From Candidatus Aquidulcis sp. (lineage in GTDB: Bacteria > Chloroflexota > Anaerolineae > UBA4142), in NCBI GenBank assembly GCA_020723345.1, contig DYJA01000063.1:1-38494 (forward strand): DNA of 38,494 nucleotides, written 5' to 3'. The notes beneath the pieces were generated by a model. The model did no database searches, was not told where the DNA came from, and was given only the letters and a program-made list of their open reading frames with translations. The translations under genes were made by a program, and so were the position numbers. Below are positions 23,343 to 32,125 of this stretch, in pieces. Each line of letters begins with the position of its first letter. The first letter of the stretch is position 1.

Positions 23343-24186
23343 TTATCCGCTTGAACCTAGTCTGTTTGAGGGCTGTACTTTTTCCAGCGCCAGCGGGTTG
23401 GAGTCGCTGTACCATTCCCCGTACCGTTTGTTCCGCGTATCGTCAATGTCCATAATCAACCGGTAATCCTTCGCTAACAACAGAAAGAAACGCTCCTCGC
23501 CCACTTCGTACAATCGCTGCAACGCCCATAAGTAGTAATCCACCACCTGAAGCCCGGCAAATTCGGACGGATAAGCCGATTGGATATCGGTTGGCTTGTC
23601 ATGAAACTTGCCCCACCGTGTCGCAAAATTGCGTTTGGCTTTGGCGATGGCTTGCTCCAACGCGTCCTTGCGCGCCACTTTGCCACGCCGCGCAAAAACG
23701 ATGCGATTTTCGTCCGCCTTGTGGAGCAGGTTGCGAAACAATCGTTTAATCAAATCGTCGTAGATGCCATTGGGGTCGATCTTTTTGCCGTAACGAAAAA
23801 GCGATTGGGCTTCGCGGACAAGCATCTCTTTGCGGCGAATGACGATTTGAACCTCGGGGTTGAGCCCCGGCAAAACGGCGAGGACTTCGTCTGACCTCTG
23901 GTAAATCGTTCTTGGCATGGAACGTCATCGCCGTTTTCTTCTCGCTCGGTTGAAACGATGGCACATCTTTAAAGTACGGATCGGCGAGCAACCGCGCGCG
24001 CAGCGTTTCCAATTTGTCCCGTGCAAGTTCGGGCTCGGGCAAATGCGCTACGCCGACCATAAAAAAATTCGAGACGCCTTCTTTGCCGAGCAAAACCCGC
24101 CCCTTTTTGTCGAACAGGGTGAGATCACCGGCTTCATCAACAAAATAGTGCCGAATGGTTTTCGATTCTAGCGGCGTTTCCGTCAT
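23343..24186 (-). pseudogene. DUF3800-family gene broken by one frameshift
   Basis: The first frame starts at 24186 (ATG, overlapping the hsdM stop as ATGA) and reads HYFVDEAGDLTLFDKKG, the YxDExGD signature of the RNase H-like DUF3800 family, on to MTFHAKNDLPEVR near 23897. The sense then passes to another frame, which reads DEVLAVLPGLNPEVQIVIRR and continues to the stop at 23343 with family-typical segments (VVDYYLWALQRLYEVGE). Joined, they give about 280 aa, the normal size. A one-base change near 23893-23900 explains the break. It could be a true mutation, a sequencing error or a programmed shift. The gene lies between hsdM and hsdS in the operon, a position where DUF3800 proteins are known near defence genes. 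Confidence 0.82.
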
Positions 24187-26216
24187 CCCGCCACCTCGCG
24201 CAACATCTCCAGAATTTCCTTTTCCAATGTCTTGATGTCTGTTTCGATTTCTTCCAACGCGCGCGGCGGTTGGTACTTGTAAAAGTACCGGTTGAAATTG
24301 ATTTCGTACCCAACCTTGCCGATTTCCTTGTCTTTCAGGTCGCGCACGTCGGCGTTGATCCACGCGTCCGGCACGTGCGGTTTCACCTCACGATCAAAGA
24401 ACGCTTGCGCGTCTTCGCCGAGCGGCACGTTTTCGGTGTCGCGCAATTCGGGATCGGGTTCGGGATTGCCGTCCGCATCGCGGCAAATTGCCGTGGTCTC
24501 ATCGCGTTCGGAGAGCGCGGAGAGAATGGCTTTGCGGAGCGCGGCGGTCTTGATTAGACCTTCGAGGTCTTGGAGACCTCGAAGGTCTCTCTCGAATTCC
24601 GCGCGGTCTTTGAACACCGTTTGCGGCAACGTTGCCAACCGCGCCAGAATTTCTTCTTGCTTCTTGCGTCCGGCGGCAACTTCCGCGTCGTGTTCCTTGC
24701 CCTTTTTCTTTTTGCTTTCGGCAAGCACGACAAACGCGCGCTCGGTCTTCAAGCGCGCGATGCGCTCCGGACTTGCCTGGAAATTCAAGCGCAGCGGTCG
24801 CTCGACCGTGATCTTGCGATAGCCGAATGCAGTCGTCGGGAAAGTCTTGGAGCGCGCGCTTTCGGCGAATACTTCGTGGCTTTCGGCGATCTGCTTGATG
24901 TGTTCGTTTGCAATTTCGTGCCGCTTGTCGCCTAAACTTTTTCGCATTGGCGTCCACAGATCGGTCGCGTCGATCAACTGCACTTTGCCGCGTCGCGCTT
25001 TCGCTTTGCGATTCGTCAAAATCCAAATGTACGTCGCGATGCCGGTGTTGTAAAACAATTGCTCCGGCAGCGCGACAATCGCTTCGAGCCAATCGTTTTC
25101 CAGAATCCAGCGGCGGATTTCGCTTTCGCCGCTCCCCGCGTCGCCGGTGAACAACGGCGAGCCGTTCATCACAATCCCGATGCGACTGCCGCCTTCTTTC
25201 GCGTCCGCCATCCGCCCCAACATGTGTTGCAGGAAAAGCAATTGTCCGTCGCTGATGCGCGGCAGTCCCGCGCCAAATCGTCCGGCGAAACCTTTGTCCG
25301 CTTCCGCCTCGACTTTTTCCTGATCCATCTTCCATTCTTTGCCGTACGGCGGATTCGTCAGCATATAGTCGAAGCGTTTGTCGGCGTGTCGGTCGTTTGA
25401 AAGCGTACTGCCGAATGCGATGTTTTCCGCGTCGCGACCGTCGGGGCTTTTGATGAAGAGATCGGCTTTGCACATCGCGTACGTTTCAGGATTGACCTCT
25501 TGTCCGTACAGATACACTTCGGCGTTCGGATTAATTTCGCTGATGCGATCTTTGGCAATCGTCAACATGCCGCCGGAGCCAGCGGCAGGGTCAGCCACTT
25601 TGCGGACGATGTGATTCTTTTTGAGCATGTCGCGGTCGGGCGCGACGACCAATTCGACCATCAGATGGATGACATCGCGCGGGGTAAAGTGTTCGCCGGG
25701 GTTTTCGTTCAGCGCTTCGTTGAACTTGCGGATCAATTCTTCAAAGATCGTCCCCATCGTGTGGTTGTCCACCACCTCCGGGTGCAGATCAATATTCTTA
25801 AAGCGTTCCAGGACGAGGTAGAGCAAGCCCGCCTCGTCCAGTTTCGTAATCGTGTTCTCGAAATCGAATTTCTCCAACACCTCGCGCATGTTGTCGGAGA
25901 AACCGTTGATGTAATTTCGCAGATTTGCGGCGAGGTTGGGCGCGTCGTCCAGCAGTTTTTCAAAATCGTAACGCGAGGTATTGTAGAACGCGTAACCCGA
26001 TGCCTTGCGGAGTTGTGGCGCGAGGTTTTCCAGTTTGCCTTTTAGCGCGGCGTTGCGCTGCAACACCTTTTCTTTCGTCGGCTGCAAAACGCAATCGATC
26101 CGGCGCAAGACGGTCAACGGCAAAATCACGTCTTGATATTTGCTGCGCTTGAAACTGTCGCGCAAGAGTTCGGCAATCGTCCAGATGAAGATGACGTACT
26201 GGCTAAAGTTGTTCAT
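24183..26216 (-). CDS. hsdM: Type I DNA methyltransferase subunit
   Basis: This is a 677-aa N6-adenine methylase subunit. The N-terminal helical domain (10-130) is followed by the catalytic domain with AdoMet motif I DPAAGSGGM (209-217) and catalytic NPPY (288-291). Then comes a long C-terminal region that interacts with HsdS. It is longer than the common 500-530 aa, partly because of an added C-terminal segment. Residues about 543-554 (RGLQDLEGLIK) come from an in-frame palindrome (24556-24588). The leader upstream of the ATG at 26216 is almost entirely repeat arms. The stop overlaps the DUF3800 start. Together with HsdS it sets the modification specificity. Confidence 0.93.
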   Translation of the reverse strand: MNNFSQYVIFIWTIAELLRDSFKRSKYQDVILPLTVLRRIDCVLQPTKEKVLQRNAALKGKLENLAPQLRKASGYAFYNTSRYDFEKLLDDAPNLAANLRNYINGFSDNMREVLEKFDFENTITKLDEAGLLYLVLERFKNIDLHPEVVDNHTMGTIFEELIRKFNEALNENPGEHFTPRDVIHLMVELVVAPDRDMLKKNHIVRKVADPAAGSGGMLTIAKDRISEINPNAEVYLYGQEVNPETYAMCKADLFIKSPDGRDAENIAFGSTLSNDRHADKRFDYMLTNPPYGKEWKMDQEKVEAEADKGFAGRFGAGLPRISDGQLLFLQHMLGRMADAKEGGSRIGIVMNGSPLFTGDAGSGESEIRRWILENDWLEAIVALPEQLFYNTGIATYIWILTNRKAKARRGKVQLIDATDLWTPMRKSLGDKRHEIANEHIKQIAESHEVFAESARSKTFPTTAFGYRKITVERPLRLNFQASPERIARLKTERAFVVLAESKKKKGKEHDAEVAAGRKKQEEILARLATLPQTVFKDRAEFERDLRGLQDLEGLIKTAALRKAILSALSERDETTAICRDADGNPEPDPELRDTENVPLGEDAQAFFDREVKPHVPDAWINADVRDLKDKEIGKVGYEINFNRYFYKYQPPRALEEIETDIKTLEKEILEMLREVAG
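24556..24588. repeat. AGACCTTCGAGGTCT double palindrome, inside hsdM
   Basis: AGACCTTCGAGGTCT (24556-24570) and AGACCTCGAAGGTCT (24574-24588) are perfect inverted arms three bases apart. The 33-bp length is a multiple of three and the frame is kept. Confidence 0.9.
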
Positions 26217-26218
26217 GC

Positions 26219-26280
26219 AGACCTTCGAGGTCTCCGAGTGTCGAAGTAGACCTTCGAGGTCTTGGAGACCTCGAAGGTCT
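26219..26280. repeat. One and a half double palindromes in the hsdM leader
   Basis: A single arm AGACCTTCGAGGTCT (26219-26233) stands 2 bp from the hsdM start codon. A complete unit (26248-26262 and 26266-26280) lies 14 bp further upstream. Each 15-bp arm is itself a small palindrome (AGACCT...AGGTCT). Confidence 0.88.
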
Positions 26281-26294
26281 GAGTACTCGCAACG

Positions 26295-26323
26295 ATTATA
26301 CTTGTGCTTTACGATTTACGCAA
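26295..26323 (-). promoter_or_regulatory. Promoter for the hsd operon
   Basis: On the minus strand, TTGCGT (26323-26318) and TATAAT (26300-26295) are separated by 17 bp. The predicted transcript starts near 26288, just before the repeat arms, and reaches the hsdM ATG after about 72 nt. Confidence 0.65.
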
Positions 26324-26325
26324 AG

Positions 26326-26359
26326 AGACCTTCGAGGTTTCCCAAAACCTCGAAGGTCT
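26326..26359. repeat. AGACCTTCGAGGT double palindrome, upstream of the hsd promoter
   Basis: AGACCTTCGAGGT (26326-26338) and ACCTCGAAGGTCT (26347-26359) are perfect arms. The element ends 6 bp from the stop codon of the DUF6398 gene (26366) and adjoins the -35 of the hsd promoter. Confidence 0.88.
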
Positions 26360-26365
26360 GTGGAA

Positions 26366-26878
26366 CTATCCGCGTTCTCCCGGAATGTACGGAATCAAGC
26401 CCTTGCGAAACGCGATCTCCTGCACCTCGCGCGGCGCGTGACGCGCGTCGATCATCAAGCCGTTGACCGAAATCATCCACGCGAGCGGATTTTTATCCAT
26501 CATACTTGGCACCGTCCAGCGTGGATCCATCTGCATTATATCGAACATTTTGCGGATCGCCTGCGACTTGTTGCCGCCGGTGCTTTGATTCACGCCGAAC
26601 GCTTGGCACAATTCGTCCGCGCGGATGTGCGGCTTTTGCGTTTTGTCGAACAGAAAATTGACCATCCCGATCGTGTACGCGATCCCGCACGCCCACACTT
26701 CGGGCTTGCCGCGCGTGATCGGCGAGGGACGTTTGCGCGCGAGCGCGGCGGCAAGGCGCCGACACATTTCCGCGTACTCGTCGTTCAGGTGCTCTTGGCA
26801 CACCTTGTCGGTGAGCGCGACAATCGCGTCGTACGTCGCGCGCATTTCGTTTGGGACCGATTCGGATTTTTCTGGCAT
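26366..26878 (-). CDS. DUF6398-type protein
   Basis: This is a 170-aa soluble protein with the conserved segment ITRGKPEVWACGIAYTIGMV followed by NFLFDKTQKPHI, as in proteins of the DUF6398 group. A helix-turn-helix-like part (ADELCQAFGVNQSTGGNKS) comes next and resembles a DNA-binding helix pair. The function of the family is not established. AAGGAAAG lies upstream of the ATG at 26878. The gene sits between the MFS transporter and the hsd locus on the same strand, with palindromic repeats on both sides. Confidence 0.7.
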   Translation of the reverse strand: MPEKSESVPNEMRATYDAIVALTDKVCQEHLNDEYAEMCRRLAAALARKRPSPITRGKPEVWACGIAYTIGMVNFLFDKTQKPHIRADELCQAFGVNQSTGGNKSQAIRKMFDIMQMDPRWTVPSMMDKNPLAWMISVNGLMIDARHAPREVQEIAFRKGLIPYIPGERG

Positions 26879-26908
26879 GTGACTTTCCTTTCCGTGAAGT
26901 AACTTGTG

Positions 26909-26976
26909 GAGCGAGCGGCTCGCTCGCTAGGCAACGGGCGAGCGGCTCGCTCGCTTTGCCACGGGCGAGCCGCCCG
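26909..26976. repeat. GAGCGGCTCGCTC palindrome array
   Basis: Two copies of GCGAGCGGCTCGCTCGCT (about 26911-26928 and 26938-26955) and a third, variant palindrome CGGGCGAGCCGCCCG (26962-26976) stand in tandem. The array ends 2 bp from the MFS stop codon (26979). Similar GCGAGCC/GGCTCGC arms occur at 38453-38469. Confidence 0.8.
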
Positions 26977-26978
26977 TT

Positions 26979-28205
26979 CTACGATTTGAACTTTATCGCC
27001 CACGTCGCCATCGCCAGCATCACCGCGCCGCAGCCGACGTACAACGCGGGCAAGCCGGTGATCGGCAGCAGCGCGTACGCGACGAGTGGACCGATCGCGC
27101 TGCCAAGATCGCCCGACGTGTTGTAGATACCCAGGTTTTTGCCGTACTCTTCCTTCTTCGCCAAATCGCCGACGAGCGCGGTCGACAATGCCTGCGTCGC
27201 GCCGTACGCGAGCGCGGAAATGATCGTGCCGAAAATCAGAACGACGAAATTTTGCGCGGGCAGCAGCGCGGTGCCAATCGCGCCGACGAAGAGCGCGATC
27301 ACGAGCAATTTCCAGCGTCCGCCCGCGCGATCCGACATGCGACCGGCAATCGGCGCGCCGACGACGCTGATCAGCGTGCGCGAGCCGAGCAGTACGCCGC
27401 TCAAACTCGCGATCCCGATTTGTGCCGCGCCGATCTGTAAGCCCGTACCGAAAGTTTGCTGCACGATCAAACCGAGCGTCCCGGAAACAACTCCTGCCGC
27501 CGCGAGTCGATTGACGCCTTGCGCGGTCACCGCCGCCCACATCGCCGGAGAAATCGCGCGTATGCTCGTCCAGAAGGAATCGCGCGCGCGTGCGATGGGC
27601 GGCATCGGACGATGTTCGGCGCGCCGCGTGACGAGCGCGAGCAACGCGACGAGCGCGCCAAACGCGGAAATGCCCGCGCCGACCCACAACGCGCCGCGAT
27701 AGCCAACTGCATCGGTCAGCGCGCCGCCGGTGAACGACGCGAGCGCGGAGCCGAGAAAAAACCACATTTGCAAAATGCCGACCCACTGACCGCGCTGCGC
27801 TTCCGGCGCCATCTCCAGCACCAGCGCGTTTCCGCCGACCCATATACCGGACCACGCGAGTCCCCACAACAAGCGCGCGAGGAGCAGCGGCGGCAGATCG
27901 ACACTCGTCGCGTACATCGTCGTCGTGATCACGCCGAGCGCGAGTGAGCCAAGAAAAATCGCGCGGCGATTCGGCAAGCGGTCGAAGAACCAGCCCATCG
28001 CGTTATTCGTGAACAAGCGGATGAGCCGATTGATGCTCAAGATCACGCCGACAAAGCCGAGCGCGATCCCTGCATCGGCAAAGCGCGTGGGGAGGACGGT
28101 GTAAAGTGTGACATCGCCCATCAGCGACAGCGCGGTAGCAAAACCCATTGGAAAGATCGCCCACGCCGCGCTGACGCGATGTTGCGCGCGAATTCCATTT
28201 GGCAT
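26979..28205 (-). CDS. Major facilitator superfamily transporter
   Basis: This is a protein of about 408 aa with twelve predicted membrane segments. It has the MFS loop 2-3 motif (GWFFDRLPNRRAIFLGS) and a similar loop 8-9 in the second half (IAGRMSDRAGGRWKLLV). The substrate is unknown. It could export drugs or transport a carboxylate related to the divergent lyase and aconitase genes, which is inference from position. The ATG at 28205 is preferred because a promoter (-10 at 28221-28216) overlaps the earlier in-frame ATGs at 28244 and 28217. The mRNA would then have a very short leader. Confidence 0.85.
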   Translation of the reverse strand: MPNGIRAQHRVSAAWAIFPMGFATALSLMGDVTLYTVLPTRFADAGIALGFVGVILSINRLIRLFTNNAMGWFFDRLPNRRAIFLGSLALGVITTTMYATSVDLPPLLLARLLWGLAWSGIWVGGNALVLEMAPEAQRGQWVGILQMWFFLGSALASFTGGALTDAVGYRGALWVGAGISAFGALVALLALVTRRAEHRPMPPIARARDSFWTSIRAISPAMWAAVTAQGVNRLAAAGVVSGTLGLIVQQTFGTGLQIGAAQIGIASLSGVLLGSRTLISVVGAPIAGRMSDRAGGRWKLLVIALFVGAIGTALLPAQNFVVLIFGTIISALAYGATQALSTALVGDLAKKEEYGKNLGIYNTSGDLGSAIGPLVAYALLPITGLPALYVGCGAVMLAMATWAIKFKS

Positions 28206-28215
28206 GTTTAGTTTC

Positions 28216-28244
28216 ATTGTATCTGATGTTGCAAAAATGTCCAA
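28216..28244 (-). promoter_or_regulatory. Promoter of the MFS gene
   Basis: On the minus strand, TTGGAC (28244-28239) and TACAAT (28221-28216) are 17 bp apart. The start site would lie a few bases before the ATG at 28205. The element overlaps a promoter on the other strand. Confidence 0.55.
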
Positions 28245-28256
28245 ACTGGTTATAAC
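28229..28256 (+). promoter_or_regulatory. Promoter of the lyase gene
   Basis: TTGCAA (28229-28234) and TATAAC (28251-28256) are 16 bp apart on the plus strand and interlock with the MFS promoter. Binding at one should exclude binding at the other. Confidence 0.45.
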
Positions 28257-28278
28257 TGTACTGAATTTTTCGTCGATG

Positions 28279-28325
28279 TGTCATTGTGAAGAGTGCGAAG
28301 CGGTTACGACGAAGCAATCCCCGAG
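28279..28325. repeat. TGTCATTG-type dispersed repeat
   Basis: TGTCATTGTGAAGAGTGCGA followed by AGCGGTTACGACGAAGCAATCC is of the TCATTGCGAGNNNCGAAGCAATC type known as interspersed repeats in diverse bacteria. It lies in the leader of the lyase gene, 13 bp before the start codon. Confidence 0.6.
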
Positions 28326-28338
28326 GCAAGAGGTGAAT

Positions 28339-29232
28339 GTGGATCGAAAGCAAAAATTAGTTGATCTGATCAACCGTCCCGGAATCTTGATCGTGCCGGG
28401 CGCATACGACGCGCTCACCGCGCGACTAGTCGAGCGCGCCGGGTTCGAAACGGTCTTTGCGACCGGCGCGGGCATCTCGAACGCGCACCTGGGGCTGGCG
28501 GATGTCAGTCTCTTGACGTTCGATGAATTGTTGCGCGTCGTGACCCGGATGATCGAAGTGACGAAGATTCCATTGATCGTCGACGCGGATACGGGATTTG
28601 GCGGACCGCTGAATATTCAGCGCACCGTGCGCGAACTCGAACGCGCCGGAGTCAGCGCGATCATGCTGGAAGATCAATTGTTTCCCAAACGCTGCGGTCA
28701 TTTTCCCGGCAAGAAAATCGCGACGACCGCCGAAATGCTCGCGCGTTTGAGCGCGGCGTTGGATGCGCGCGTCGACAAACGAACATTGATCATCGCACGG
28801 ACGGACGCGCGCGCGACAGATGGTTTGCAGGCAGCAATCGATCGCGTCCATCGGTATTTTGAACTCGGCGCGGACATCGGCTTTATCGAAGCGCCGCTCT
28901 CGGTGGAAGAGATGCGCGCGATTGGCGCGGCGTTCAAGCGCAAGCCGATGGTGATCAACATGGTCGAAGGCGGCAAGACGCCGTTGCTTTCGGCGGCGGA
29001 ACTGGAGCGGCTCGGTTTCAAGATCATGTTTTGCGCGAATACCGTTTTGCGCGCGATGATCAAAAGCGTAAGCGATGTGCTCAAGGTGCTGAAACAAGAT
29101 GCAAGCCAGGCGCGCGTGCAAGAAATGATCTGCACCTGGGAAGATCGGCAGAGTCTCGTGGAAACGGATCGGCTGCTGAATCTGGGCGCGCGCTACGATC
29201 AGATCGCCGCGAACGAGTCCGCCGCCGATTAG
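28339..29232 (+). CDS. Isocitrate lyase / PEP mutase family enzyme (methylisocitrate lyase-like)
   Basis: This is a 297-aa TIM-barrel enzyme. The metal-binding DADTGFGG, then [15 protein letters not shown], whose KRCGH contains the catalytic Cys typical of lyases in this superfamily, and later RTDARA are all present. The length (about 300) fits 2-methylisocitrate lyase or oxaloacetate-type lyases rather than the 430-530-aa isocitrate lyases. A methylisocitrate lyase would split 2-methylisocitrate to pyruvate and succinate. The aconitase gene next door supports a methylcitrate-cycle role, but no methylcitrate synthase is in view. The start is GTG at 28339, with GAGGT upstream; GTG at 28333 is the alternative. 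The stop codon lies in hairpin A of cloverleaf copy 4. Confidence 0.82.
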   Translation: MDRKQKLVDLINRPGILIVPGAYDALTARLVERAGFETVFATGAGISNAHLGLADVSLLTFDELLRVVTRMIEVTKIPLIVDADTGFGGPLNIQRTVRELERAGVSAIMLEDQLFPKRCGHFPGKKIATTAEMLARLSAALDARVDKRTLIIARTDARATDGLQAAIDRVHRYFELGADIGFIEAPLSVEEMRAIGAAFKRKPMVINMVEGGKTPLLSAAELERLGFKIMFCANTVLRAMIKSVSDVLKVLKQDASQARVQEMICTWEDRQSLVETDRLLNLGARYDQIAANESAAD

Positions 29233-29333
29233 AAATCGGCGTCTCAGTCAGGTGAAAATCGGTTGGAAACCGATTCACGCCAACTCGATTCATCGAGTTT
29301 CCACCTCATTGAGCCGTCGTTTTGAAACGACGG
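29224..29333 (+). repeat. Cloverleaf palindromic element, copy 4
   Basis: Hairpin A is GCCGATT/AATCGGC (29224-29240) and includes the lyase stop codon TAG (29230-29232). The closing stem pairs CAGGTGAAAA with TTTCCACCT (29298-29306). It encloses B AATCGGTT/AACCGATT (29257-29275) and C AACTCGA/TCGAGTT (29282-29299). D is CCGTCGTTT/AAACGACGG (29314-29333). Confidence 0.87.
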
Positions 29334-29357
29334 TGGGCAACGGCAAAAAACCTGTCC

Positions 29358-29386
29358 TTGCGCGATTTTGCCTTGTCGGATATAAT
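29358..29386 (+). promoter_or_regulatory. Promoter of the aconitase gene
   Basis: TTGCGC (29358-29363) and TATAAT (29381-29386) have a 17-bp spacer. They lie just past the cloverleaf element and 46 bp upstream of the aconitase start. Confidence 0.65.
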
Positions 29387-29431
29387 TTTGTCCGTCGACG
29401 CGGTTGCTACAAAATTCAGGAGGAGTTTGCT

Positions 29432-32125
29432 ATGCCCAACCAGAAAAATAGTTTCGGGGCGCGCGCGCGCCTGGGCGATCATTTCATCTATCGTCTCGAT
29501 CAATTGGCGAAGACCGGTGTTGCGCCCAATCTCGACAAACTTCCGTTTTCGATTCGCATCTTGCTCGAAGCGCTGGTGCGAAATGAAGACGGCTATCTCG
29601 TGACGAGTGACGACGTGAAACGACTCGCCGCGTGGAACGCCGCCGCGCCGGATGCCGGCGCGCTGCCCTTCATGCCGGCGCGCGTCCTGATGCAGGACAT
29701 GACCGGCGTGCCCGGCGTCGTCGATCTCGCCGCGATGCGCGACGCAGTCAAGCGACTGGGCAAAGACGCGAAGAAAATCAATCCGCTCGTCCCGGTCGAT
29801 CTGGTGATCGATCATTCCGTGCTGGTGGATTTTTTCGGCAGCGACGACGCGTTGCAGAAAAACGCGCAGCTCGAATTCGAGCGCAATCGCGAGCGGTACG
29901 AATTTCTGCGCTGGGGTTCGCAGGCGTTCCAGAATTTACGCGTCGTGCCCCCGGCGACCGGTATCTGCCATCAAGTCAATCTCGAATATCTTTCGCAAGG
30001 TGTGATCGCGCGTCCTGAGCGGAACGCAGCGCAGTCGAAGGAAAGCGAATTGTTCTTCGATACGCTGGTCGGCACCGATTCGCACACGACGATGGTGAAC
30101 GGACTGGGCGTGTTGGGGTGGGGCGTCGGTGGCATCGAAGCGGAAGCGGTGATGCTGGGTCAGCCGCTCTACATCGTCACGCCGCAAGTCGTCGGTTTCA
30201 AATTGACGGGCGCGCTGCGCGAAGGCGTGACCGCGACCGATCTCGTGTTGACGGTGACGCAGATGCTGCGGAAGAAAGGCGTCGTCGACAAAATCGTCGA
30301 ATACTACGGCGCGGGCGTCTCGACGATGTCGCTGCCGGATCGCGCGACGATTGCGAACATGTCGCCCGATTATGGCGCGACGATGGGCTTTTTCCCGACG
30401 GACGACGAAACGCTGCGTTACCTAAGACGAACTGGGCGCGGTAAATCCGCCGATTTGCTCGAACGCTACGCCAAAGAACAAGGCGTCTTCCGCACCGACA
30501 CAACACCGGATCCGATTTTCAGCGACACACTCGAACTCGATCTCGCAACAGTCGAACCCAGTCTCGCGGGTCCCAAAAAGCCAGAACAACGCGTCGTGCT
30601 GCGCGATCTAAAAACGCGTTTGCGCGAAACGCTGATTGCGCCGGTGATAAAGGGCGGCTACGGGCTTGATCCGCAATCACTAGTTACTAATCACCAATCA
30701 CCGATTACTCATGGCTCCGTCGTCCTCGCCGCGATCACGTCTTGCACGAACACGAGCAATCCGTCCGTGTTGATCGGCGCGGGACTGCTCGCGCAAAAAG
30801 CGGTCGAGAAAGGACTGACGGTCAAGCCGCACGTCAAGACATCGCTTGCGCCCGGCTCGAAAGTTGTGACCGAATATCTGGACAAAGCCGGGCTAACGCC
30901 GTACCTGCAAAAACTGGGTTTCTATTTGACGGGTTATGGTTGCACCGTTTGTATCGGCAATTCGGGTCCCTTGCCCGAACCGGTTGCCAAAGCGATCAAC
31001 GAAAACAATCTCGTCGCCGCGGCGGTGATTTCCGGTAATCGCAATTTCGAAGGACGCGTGCACCAACAGGTCAAGGCGAATTTCCTTGCGTCGCCGCCGC
31101 TCGTCGTCGCGTTCGCGCTCGCGGGCACGACCGACATCAATCTCGAAACCGATCCGCTGGGAGTCGGCAAGGACGGCAAGCCGGTTTATTTGCGCGATAT
31201 TTTGCCCTCGCAAAAAGAGATCGCGGACACGATTGCCGCGTCCGTTGATCCGGCAATGTTCGAGCGCGTGTACGCGAACGTGTTCGACGGCAATCCGATG
31301 TGGAACGCGATTCCCGTGAGCGGCGGCGACGCATTTACCTGGGACGCGCAATCGACGTACATCCAAAATCCGCCGTTCTTTGCGAATCTGAAACTCGAAA
31401 CCGAACCTGTCCGCGAGATTCACGGCGCGCGCGTGCTCGGCGTTTTCGGCGACGGGATCACGACCGATCACATTTCACCGGCGGGCGGCATCGCGAAAAA
31501 TTCTCCAGCGGGCAAATTCTTGATCGAGCGGGGCGTCGCGCCGGAGGATTTCAACCAGTACGGGACGCGGCGCGGCAATCACCAAGTCTTGATGCGCGGT
31601 ACGTTCGCGAATATTCGGATCAAGAACTTGATGCTCGGTGGCGAGGAAGGCGGCAACACGCTCCACCTGCCCGACGGCGCGAAGATGTCGATCTACGATG
31701 CCGCGATGAAATACAAAACGGAAGGCGTGCCGCTGATCGTCATCGCGGGCAAAGAGTACGGCACCGGCTCGTCGCGCGATTGGGCGGCAAAGGGTCCGAT
31801 GTTGTTGGGCGTCAAAGCCGCGATTGCAGTTTCGTTCGAGCGCATCCATCGATCAAATTTGGTGGGGATGGGCATTCTGCCGTTGCAGTTCAAGCCCGGC
31901 GAAAACGCCGAGACGCTAGGTTTGACCGGACGCGAGACGTTCGACATCCTCGGCATTTCGGGCGACATCAAGCCGCGCCAGGAACTGACCGTGATCGCAA
32001 TGAACGCGCAAGGCGAGCGTTTGAGCTTTCAAGTGATCGCGCGGCTCGATACGCCGGTCGATGTGGACTATTACAAAAACGGTGGAATTTTGCAAACGGT
32101 GTTGCGCGGATTGGTAAAACAATGA
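29432..32125 (+). CDS. acnA: Aconitate hydratase A
   Basis: This is an 897-aa enzyme of AcnA/IRP length. The [4Fe-4S] ligands are one Cys in [12 protein letters not shown] and two in [13 protein letters not shown]. The C-terminal swivel domain with [13 protein letters not shown] and [15 protein letters not shown] is complete. It interconverts citrate and isocitrate; some AcnA-type enzymes also hydrate 2-methylaconitate. Strong AGGAGG stands before the ATG at 29432. Two stretches look foreign: [12 protein letters not shown] (about 194-205) and [14 protein letters not shown] (about 414-427), each encoded by a short repeat. Both appear to fall in loops. The stop overlaps the next start (ATGA). 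Confidence 0.94.
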   Translation: MPNQKNSFGARARLGDHFIYRLDQLAKTGVAPNLDKLPFSIRILLEALVRNEDGYLVTSDDVKRLAAWNAAAPDAGALPFMPARVLMQDMTGVPGVVDLAAMRDAVKRLGKDAKKINPLVPVDLVIDHSVLVDFFGSDDALQKNAQLEFERNRERYEFLRWGSQAFQNLRVVPPATGICHQVNLEYLSQGVIARPERNAAQSKESELFFDTLVGTDSHTTMVNGLGVLGWGVGGIEAEAVMLGQPLYIVTPQVVGFKLTGALREGVTATDLVLTVTQMLRKKGVVDKIVEYYGAGVSTMSLPDRATIANMSPDYGATMGFFPTDDETLRYLRRTGRGKSADLLERYAKEQGVFRTDTTPDPIFSDTLELDLATVEPSLAGPKKPEQRVVLRDLKTRLRETLIAPVIKGGYGLDPQSLVTNHQSPITHGSVVLAAITSCTNTSNPSVLIGAGLLAQKAVEKGLTVKPHVKTSLAPGSKVVTEYLDKAGLTPYLQKLGFYLTGYGCTVCIGNSGPLPEPVAKAINENNLVAAAVISGNRNFEGRVHQQVKANFLASPPLVVAFALAGTTDINLETDPLGVGKDGKPVYLRDILPSQKEIADTIAASVDPAMFERVYANVFDGNPMWNAIPVSGGDAFTWDAQSTYIQNPPFFANLKLETEPVREIHGARVLGVFGDGITTDHISPAGGIAKNSPAGKFLIERGVAPEDFNQYGTRRGNHQVLMRGTFANIRIKNLMLGGEEGGNTLHLPDGAKMSIYDAAMKYKTEGVPLIVIAGKEYGTGSSRDWAAKGPMLLGVKAAIAVSFERIHRSNLVGMGILPLQFKPGENAETLGLTGRETFDILGISGDIKPRQELTVIAMNAQGERLSFQVIARLDTPVDVDYYKNGGILQTVLRGLVKQ
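30013..30042. repeat. TCCTGAGC...GTCGAAGGA repeat inside acnA
   Basis: TCCTGAGCGGAACGCAGCGC followed by AGTCGAAGGA is an in-frame copy of a dispersed repeat with ends TCCTGAGC and GTCGAAGGA. A 20-bp version with the same ends lies at 34326-34345. It gives the peptide [12 protein letters not shown]. Confidence 0.7.
30674..30711. repeat. ACTAATCACCAATCACC-type repeat inside acnA
   Basis: CAATCACTAGTTACTAATCA is followed by CCAATCACCGATTACTC, a degenerate AATCAC/TTACT run of low GC content inside a GC-rich gene. It is translated in frame and separates two conserved parts of aconitase. Confidence 0.6.
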
